Origin: a virus
IMG/VR virus record: IMGVR_UViG_3300030116_004748
Location: 1-27,576 of that record
Direction: 5' to 3' (one strand)
DNA length: 27,576 nt
The notes beneath the pieces were generated by a model, which did not search any database, was not told the origin of the DNA, and saw only the letters and a list, made by a program, of their open reading frames with translations. This document shows positions 23,176 through 27,576 of this stretch, one piece after another. The first letter of the stretch is position 1. Each line of letters begins with the position of its first letter. Both the position numbers and the translations under genes were made by a program.

Positions 23176-24108
23176 TTAAAAAATATTATTGGTTGGTGTT
23201 TTTTTTATCGTTTCTTGTATAGGATCAATCAGAGTACCATTCTGATTAAGATATCTAAATCTTCTTAAACTATAAGAATAAAATAAACATATGGGTTCTA
23301 ATTCAGGTGTTGGCACTCCTACTAGCTTTTGAAACTTAACCTTTTGAATATGTATTTCAGTTATATTCCATTTTTCACTTTGTGGATTTCTATGAAATAC
23401 AATAAAATTATCAGCTCTATTACCAAACATAGCACCATACTCTACATCACTCATATTTGGTGCAGGTCTTGTGCCATCTTCACTTCTTTTCCTGTTCGCA
23501 GCTGTGCCAGGATGTACTACCAAATAAAACATAACATTGTGCTTTTTAATGAATCTTCTTACATTACTTAAAGCATCGTAATAATAATCATACTTATTTG
23601 TTTTACTTGGTGCTTTTAAATCATTTAATGGATCAATAGATATACCATCAAACTTTTCTACTTCTAGGAAATCATTAAATGAATTTAATACATCATCAAC
23701 AGTTGGTGTTTCTTCAAAAGTAACAACAGTAAAATGGTTGTATGCCCAACGAATAGCATTGATATAAGTATCACCATCTATTCTATCTTTAAATTCTTTA
23801 TCTGCTGTTTTACCACAATACATTTCAGCTATATCAATCATTAAATCACCGACAGGCTCATTTTCTGGGCAATACATTAGCCATCTATAATTATATAATT
23901 TAGATGCCATCATCATTAAAAATAATTGTGTTGTAGTTTTACCTATGTTAGCAAAACCTGTCATTATAGTAAGTTCACCTTTGCGAAAAGTATAGTGGTT
24001 GTCTAAGGGTTTTATTCCTGTTTTTAAACCTTTTGTATAACCATCACGATATATCTTCTTACAGTATTCCTCAATCTCTTGTGTTGAAGTAACTTTATAG
24101 CTAGACAT
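23176..24108 (-). CDS. DnaB/Twinkle-like replicative helicase (RecA-fold domain)
   Basis: 310 aa containing the hexameric helicase ATPase core without a DnaB N-terminal domain. 'LKTGIKPLDNHY' opens the domain; Walker A is 'TGFANIGKTT' (GFANIGKT at 51-58); Walker B 'FDGISIDPLND' (Asp159); then 'FYLVVHPGT' (His199) and 'VEYGAMFGNRADNFIVFHRN', typical of the DnaB C-terminal/archaeal primase-helicase-like group. It is likely the phage fork helicase, expressed with the DnaD-like protein (three bases upstream) that could load it. Absence of a primase suggests use of a host or distant primase. Confidence 0.86.
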   Translation of the reverse strand: MSSYKVTSTQEIEEYCKKIYRDGYTKGLKTGIKPLDNHYTFRKGELTIMTGFANIGKTTTQLFLMMMASKLYNYRWLMYCPENEPVGDLMIDIAEMYCGKTADKEFKDRIDGDTYINAIRWAYNHFTVVTFEETPTVDDVLNSFNDFLEVEKFDGISIDPLNDLKAPSKTNKYDYYYDALSNVRRFIKKHNVMFYLVVHPGTAANRKRSEDGTRPAPNMSDVEYGAMFGNRADNFIVFHRNPQSEKWNITEIHIQKVKFQKLVGVPTPELEPICLFYSYSLRRFRYLNQNGTLIDPIQETIKKTPTNNIF

Positions 24109-24111
24109 ATC

Positions 24112-24711
24112 TTAACCTTTAATAGCTTTTATTTGACCTTCGAGATAATCAGTATCAGGTGTTTCTTTTTTTAACCTAGAAATCCATCCAGAAGCACTCA
24201 TTTTCCAATTCTTCATTTGATTTTTACCTACCTTCCAACCTTGTGATTCGTAGTAGTAAAAAAATCTTTCACCTTCTCTTTTGTTGCTACCTTTATCCTT
24301 GAAATATTGAATGACTTCTTGGATGGTTCTAGGTCGTGATTTTTTCTTTAACCCCTCCAAAGAAAAACCACTTTTAATATTATTAGATTTTAAAATTTTA
24401 ATAATGTTATTGTGTACTCTACTATCAGGATTTAACTTTTTACCATATTGAAATTCTATAAAACCTAATAAGTACCATCTACCATTATTTAAAACTTTAA
24501 TTCTTTTCTTTTCTTTATTTACACTTTCTAAAAAAACTTTATCGTCTATGTCATACCCTACACAAAATTCAAAAAGTTTTTTATTTGGTTTATACACACC
24601 TGCATAATCACAATTATCGCAAATGTAAATCCAAAATAGTTTGTGTTGGATCGGTAAATCTAAAAACCAATCCTCATTCCATTTAGTTGTATCAGTAAAT
24701 CTTTTTGCCAT
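24112..24711 (-). CDS. DnaD/replication-initiation-like protein (probable helicase loader)
   Basis: 199 aa. The N-terminus 'RFTDTTKWNEDWFLDLPIQHKLFWIYICDNCD' class segment (residues about 4-35) is the winged-helix opening of many phage replication proteins, followed by 'YAGVYKPNKKLFEF'. The C-terminus has 'RFFYYYESQGWKVGKNQMKNWKM', a DnaD/DnaB-type segment. Such proteins bind origin DNA and bring the helicase. Directly upstream of the helicase gene and downstream of a non-coding 117-base stretch, it fits a replication initiator or loader. ATG 24711 follows an A-rich region. Confidence 0.7.
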   Translation of the reverse strand: MAKRFTDTTKWNEDWFLDLPIQHKLFWIYICDNCDYAGVYKPNKKLFEFCVGYDIDDKVFLESVNKEKKRIKVLNNGRWYLLGFIEFQYGKKLNPDSRVHNNIIKILKSNNIKSGFSLEGLKKKSRPRTIQEVIQYFKDKGSNKREGERFFYYYESQGWKVGKNQMKNWKMSASGWISRLKKETPDTDYLEGQIKAIKG

Positions 24712-24828
24712 TGTTTCTCAATTTTAAGGTTTTAAAAATAAAGGCTCATAGGTTTTGTTCGGAAATCTTACCTGCAGTAGCTATGATTATTAAGGTTTAA
24801 CTGCTCTCACCTTTGCCTTTACATATAT
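24712..24828 (-). other. Non-coding gap in the replication module (possible origin/leader)
   Basis: 117 bases without an open frame, the only sizeable gap in the - strand replication block. It contains a near-exact direct repeat, TTAAGGTTTTAA (24724-24735) and TTAAGGTTTAA (24790-24800), a CTGCAG palindrome (24772-24777), and arms AAGGT/ACCTT able to pair across 24792-24813. Adjacent to an initiator-like gene, it could be an origin, an operator or a 5' leader. None is proven. Confidence 0.4.
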
Positions 24829-25200
24829 TTAAAATGGTAAATCTTCTTCTACTTCACCATTAACAGTATGATAATCTTCATCCACAATAACATCATCAGT
24901 TTGATTTACTTCATCTTTTAAAGTAAATACTTTCCAAGCATTTAGATCGGTATAATATCTTTCATTGTATTCTCTACAATTTATGTTAAATGATACTTCA
25001 ACCATTTGACCAACCTTATTATACTTCATAAAGTTGTCTACTTTTTCTTCACCAAATACTGTGAAATAAACTTCACTAGGATATTCACCAGATGTTTTAA
25101 CAATAAAACCTAGTTTTTTCCAATTTGTACCTTTTTGTGACACACCTTCTTGTATGTCTGAGATTTTTACAATCTCACCTTGAAACTTTAAATCGTTCAT
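24829..25200 (-). CDS. ssb: Single-stranded DNA-binding protein, DUF3127 OB-fold type
   Basis: 123 aa. The N-terminal ~95 residues form an OB-fold pattern ('FQGEIVKISDIQEG', 'WKKLGFIVKTSGEYPSEVYFTVFGE', 'VEVSFNINCREYNERYYTDLNAWKVF') characteristic of DUF3127, a family known mainly from Bacteroidota. The acidic C-terminus ends 'EEDLPF', the tip by which bacterial SSB binds partner proteins. It would coat single-stranded DNA in replication and recombination. Its gene follows an 81-aa gene and precedes the non-coding stretch. Strong marker for host group. Confidence 0.88.
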   Translation of the reverse strand: MNDLKFQGEIVKISDIQEGVSQKGTNWKKLGFIVKTSGEYPSEVYFTVFGEEKVDNFMKYNKVGQMVEVSFNINCREYNERYYTDLNAWKVFTLKDEVNQTDDVIVDEDYHTVNGEVEEDLPF

Positions 25201-25224
25201 AGTTTGTAAATTAATTGTTTATAG

Positions 25225-25470
25225 TTATTCAAATTGTTGGAAATACTCATCTTGTACTTTAAGAAAAAAGTTTCTTGCATCAGGATTAGAATTCATTTTA
25301 TCAACACAAGCTGCTATAAGTACACTATGATTTTTTTTATACTCTAAATGAAACCTAACTTCAAAATCGTCATCTGAACTAACATTCTTGACTGATATTG
25401 CAATGCTTTCATCAGTTTCTTCTTGAATTGTTTCGTGTGAAATATCAATTATATTAGTATTAATTTTCAT
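25225..25470 (-). CDS. Hypothetical acidic protein
   Basis: 81 aa, acidic, with an N-terminal half of likely beta strands ('ISHETIQEETDESIAISVKN', 'DDFEVRFHLEY') and a helical end ('FFLKVQDEYFQQFE'). No motif known to me. It overlaps the upstream DnaA-like gene by 11 bases and sits 24 bases before ssb, so a helper role in replication or recombination is possible only by position. Confidence 0.75.
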   Translation of the reverse strand: MKINTNIIDISHETIQEETDESIAISVKNVSSDDDFEVRFHLEYKKNHSVLIAACVDKMNSNPDARNFFLKVQDEYFQQFE

Positions 25471-25879
25471 TGTTAAACAACTTTTTTATCATTTCTACTT
25501 TTCTAGTTACAGAATAATTTGATTTGATAATCTTTCTTAACTTACCATTCTGAGTATAATCTTCTTTTTTAATTCTTTGTCTTAACATTACTCTTTTACA
25601 AGCTCTAAAATCCTCATCATACTCACATAAAATCTTAAATGTTTTTATAGAGTGCATTACAGTTGTATGATCACAATTTGTTAATGTGGCTATGTCTGAT
25701 AATGTAAGATCACCAAATGTACTTAAAAAATATCTAAGTGAATGTTTAGCGTTCATAAATTCTCTTTTTCTACAATCACTTAATACTTCATCAGCATTAA
25801 CTCTCCAAAATTTACAAACTGTTGGAATACAATATAACAATCTACTTTTAGCGTGTCTTGGTAATAATTCAGTTTTCAT
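25460..25879 (-). CDS. DnaA domain IV-like DNA-binding protein
   Basis: 139 aa. Residues about 20-80 resemble the DnaA C-terminal DNA-binding domain: 'VCKFWRVNADEVLSDCRKREF', 'AKHSLRYFLSTF', 'TLSDIATLTNCDHTTVMHSI', where DHTTV (70-74) matches the DnaA box-binding signature DHSTV. The AAA+ ATPase part is absent. It could bind phage origin boxes, or compete with host DnaA. The lysine/arginine-rich C-terminus may add DNA contacts. It overlaps its neighbours by 4 (upstream) and 11 bases. Confidence 0.8.
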   Translation of the reverse strand: MKTELLPRHAKSRLLYCIPTVCKFWRVNADEVLSDCRKREFMNAKHSLRYFLSTFGDLTLSDIATLTNCDHTTVMHSIKTFKILCEYDEDFRACKRVMLRQRIKKEDYTQNGKLRKIIKSNYSVTRKVEMIKKLFNNEN

Positions 25880-26625
25880 AATTCTTCGTATATTAAATTA
25901 TGTCTTTTAAATGGTTTTTTATATTCTTCTAACAAAGAAATATATTGTTCTCTACCACCTTCAATAAAAAACTCAGAACATCTAAATATGCCTACCTGAA
26001 ATGGCTCAAAAGTTTCTATGACAATAAATACAAATTCTTTTGCATTAAAACCATCAAGATAGAAGGCTGCTTGTCTATGATAATTGTATCTAAAAGCACT
26101 TTTTCTAAATTCAGTTATAGGTTTAGATGTAGTTTTTAAATCAACCAACATATCACCACCATCAACTACAATATCTGCTTTACCTTTACAATTTACCATC
26201 GTGTTAAAATCTATCCAAGACTTAGCCACTTCTTTTTTAGAATTAGATAAAATGTCTTGTATTTCTTTATGCTTAATTAACTTATCTCTCATAGTGAGAG
26301 CTTTATCGTAAATATCTAAATTAATAACAATACCATCTTTGTTTTCATAATTTTCTTTCCAAGCCTTATTTAACTTACTTGCCATAGATTTGTTTGGCTC
26401 AGGTCTATCTTCTGGATTAAAAACAATAAACTTTTCTTGATATAATTTAGGTTCTAATACAAGTGTGTGTAATAAATTTCCAAATCTTAAAGCTGGTGAA
26501 TCTAATTTACCACCTTGCTTCATCATCTCATAATACTCTCTACCTTTCTTCAAATAACCTAATTGAGAATTTGTAATGTACTCCCAATCATTGTAATATT
26601 CTTCATCAGTCTTAAATGTTTTCAT
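25876..26625 (-). CDS. PD-(D/E)XK exonuclease, RecE/DUF3799-like
   Basis: 249 aa. The order 'ITNSQLGYLKKGREYYEM', 'LRFGNLLHTLVLEP' (His53), 'KGKADIVVDGGDMLVDLKTT' (Asp151, Asp162, Lys164) and 'HRQAAFYLDGF' (Gln185) is that of RecB/RecE-type phage exonucleases (DUF3799). These resect double-stranded ends for single-strand annealing recombination. No annealase is recognised in the window, but the SSB nearby may cooperate, and a recombinase could lie upstream of the window. It overlaps both neighbours by 4 bases. Confidence 0.85.
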   Translation of the reverse strand: MKTFKTDEEYYNDWEYITNSQLGYLKKGREYYEMMKQGGKLDSPALRFGNLLHTLVLEPKLYQEKFIVFNPEDRPEPNKSMASKLNKAWKENYENKDGIVINLDIYDKALTMRDKLIKHKEIQDILSNSKKEVAKSWIDFNTMVNCKGKADIVVDGGDMLVDLKTTSKPITEFRKSAFRYNYHRQAAFYLDGFNAKEFVFIVIETFEPFQVGIFRCSEFFIEGGREQYISLLEEYKKPFKRHNLIYEEL

Positions 26626-27269
26626 ATTAGTCTTAATTGTTTTTTATGATTGTTTAATCTTTCTTTTGCAGTTTTATAGTGATCACTATCTAACTCACAA
26701 GCAGTCAAACTATAACCTAAGTTATGACAAGCAATAGCTAAAGTGCCACTACCAAGATGTGTATCTAAAATTTTATCACCTTTTTTAGCATAATTCATCA
26801 ATATCCATTCGTATAATGATATAGGCTTTTGACAAGGATGCCATCTTAATTCATTATTCCAATCTATTGTTTTGCCTATTACATTGCCAATACTTACATA
26901 ATGATATATCTTCATATTAACACCAAAACTATGACTTGCAATATCACAATCTGATAAACCTTTAGGATTGTTTCTTTTACCACCACCTGTTTTATCGTGA
27001 ACAATTCTACCTACATCATCAACATATTTTGCATAATAATTTACACCAAATATTATACGATTTTTAGTAACTCTTTTAAGCTCATCAAAATATTCTTTAC
27101 TTGGTATTGAGTCATTCCAATCTATTTTTTTATGAATACTTCTGGCTAAAGTGCTTCTAAAATCACCGATACCATATGGTGGATCAACAATAGCTAAATC
27201 AAAATAATTATCACTATATCGAGCCATTAACTCCATATTATCTTCATTAGTAATAATTATCTTACTCAT
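26622..27269 (-). CDS. DNA N6-adenine/N4-cytosine methyltransferase, beta-class order
   Basis: 215 aa. Catalytic motif IV 'IVDPPYGIG' (DPPY 29-32) is near the N-terminus and the AdoMet motif I 'ILDTHLGSGTLAIA' (about 167-180) is near the C-terminus, the beta-class order of N6_N4_Mtase. 'WHPCQKPISLYEWIL' (143-157) is the usual motif X-like segment before motif I. DPPY favours adenine-N6 methylation; N4-cytosine is less likely. No partner nuclease is next to it, so probably an orphan used for restriction evasion or regulation. The recognition sequence cannot be read from the gene. Confidence 0.92.
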   Translation of the reverse strand: MSKIIITNEDNMELMARYSDNYFDLAIVDPPYGIGDFRSTLARSIHKKIDWNDSIPSKEYFDELKRVTKNRIIFGVNYYAKYVDDVGRIVHDKTGGGKRNNPKGLSDCDIASHSFGVNMKIYHYVSIGNVIGKTIDWNNELRWHPCQKPISLYEWILMNYAKKGDKILDTHLGSGTLAIACHNLGYSLTACELDSDHYKTAKERLNNHKKQLRLI

Positions 27270-27339
27270 CTAAATTTAAACATAAATAAGCTAAATAGCA
27301 TAATATAATTAAAACTACTGTTAAAGGAACAAACTTCAT
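27262..27339 (-). CDS. Very small membrane peptide (25 aa)
   Basis: ATG 27339 to TAA 27262: a single hydrophobic helix (VPLTVVLIILCYLAYLCL) with a short acidic end (NLDE). The stop overlaps the methyltransferase start (ATGAGTAA), and its start overlaps the preceding gene's stop (ATGA), which fits a real translated gene in a coupled series. Function unknown. Confidence 0.5.
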   Translation of the reverse strand: MKFVPLTVVLIILCYLAYLCLNLDE

Positions 27340-27497
27340 AACTTCTTAATTTTCTTTAATATTTCTACTAGGTAATTAACACCATTATCAAACCACAAAA
27401 TTATAACACTTACTGTGTGAAGGAAAAATAAAAACCAAATCCAAACAGGTGCTTTAGCTACAATTAAAATCCAAGCAATTACTATAAGTAAAATCAT
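27336..27497 (-). CDS. Small membrane protein (53 aa)
   Basis: ATG 27497 to TGA 27336. Two adjacent hydrophobic stretches (ILLIVIAWILIVA, about 2-14, and WIWFLFFLHTVSVIILWF, about 19-36) then a basic tail (EILKKIKKL). It overlaps the next gene by 4 bases and the previous gene by 4 bases. No recognised family; could be an early membrane-acting phage protein. Confidence 0.58.
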   Translation of the reverse strand: MILLIVIAWILIVAKAPVWIWFLFFLHTVSVIILWFDNGVNYLVEILKKIKKL

Positions 27498-27576
27498 TTG
27501 TCTAAGGCTTTAATAAGTTTTACTTCTTGTGATTTACTCATAGTATATTTACTCATAGCCATTTCAACTTGGTTTG
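27494..27576 (-). CDS. Partial CDS at right edge (C-terminal 26 residues)
   Basis: An open frame enters from beyond the right edge and ends at TGA 27494-27496, overlapping the next start by 4 bases (ATGA). Visible residues are polar and helical, ending KSQEVKLIKALDK. Several in-frame ATGs occur (for example at 27562 and 27556), so it may be a very short gene or the end of a longer one. Nothing more can be said. Confidence 0.45.
   Translation of the reverse strand, partial: NQVEMAMSKYTMSKSQEVKLIKALDK

Noticed and set aside
1-27576. CRISPR arrays, tRNA genes, insertion sequences, integrase
   Set aside because: No regularly spaced repeats, cloverleaf-like segments, transposase or recombinase motifs were found by reading both strands; a dedicated tRNA or profile search was not possible.

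Overview
This window is 27.6 kb of an AT-rich (by eye about 30% G+C), densely packed tailed-phage genome. The morphogenesis genes are of the long, non-contractile (siphovirus) HK97/lambda type. A Bacteroidota host, probably a flavobacterium, is inferred from three things. Starts are preceded by A/T-rich sequence and almost never by a Shine-Dalgarno motif. The single-stranded-DNA-binding protein is of the DUF3127 type, which is known mainly from Bacteroidota. The tail-tip proteins also look like those of flavobacterial phages. I see no integrase, repressor, tRNA or CRISPR array, so a temperate lifestyle is neither shown nor excluded. Both window edges look like cuts through a larger genome.

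Layout: (1) 1-154, a GC-rich tandem-repeat and hairpin block just upstream of the small terminase gene, the usual place for a cos/pac site. (2) 155-6777, the + strand packaging and head module: TerS, TerL, a sigma-factor-like protein, portal, an unusual three-module fusion to the prohead protease, and major capsid protein, closed by a hairpin terminator. (3) 6848-17688, connectors, tail terminator, two tail-tube paralogues (one greatly expanded), a tail chaperone pair joined by a lambda-type -1 frameshift, tape measure, a 1144-aa tail-tip protein and a collagen-like protein, followed by a large hairpin. (4) 17765-19873, two small membrane proteins, an M15 peptidase, a 3TM holin, an HNH nuclease, a T7 endonuclease-I-like resolvase and a cysteine-rich mini-protein. 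(5) A bidirectional terminator at about 19879-19898 separates these from the - strand genes.

The - strand (27576 down to 19889) carries the early/replication genes in a tightly overlapping series. In transcription order they are small membrane proteins, an N6-adenine/N4-cytosine-type methyltransferase, a RecE/DUF3799-like PD-(D/E)XK nuclease, a DnaA domain IV-like protein, an unknown, an SSB, a DnaD-like replication protein, a DnaB-like helicase, a compact C5-cytosine methyltransferase, an unknown helical protein, a PP-loop (PAPS-reductase-like) ATPase, a Mom-like DNA-modification protein and a possible PD-(D/E)XK nuclease. A terminator follows, and then a MazG-like protein.

The most interesting parts are the possible DNA hypermodification/anti-restriction group (PP-loop ATPase, Mom-like protein and two methyltransferases), the apparent spread of galactose-binding-like modules through the tail-tube and tail-tip proteins, the exact lambda slippery heptamer in the tail chaperone, the sigma-like gene inside the packaging module, and the repeat block before TerS.
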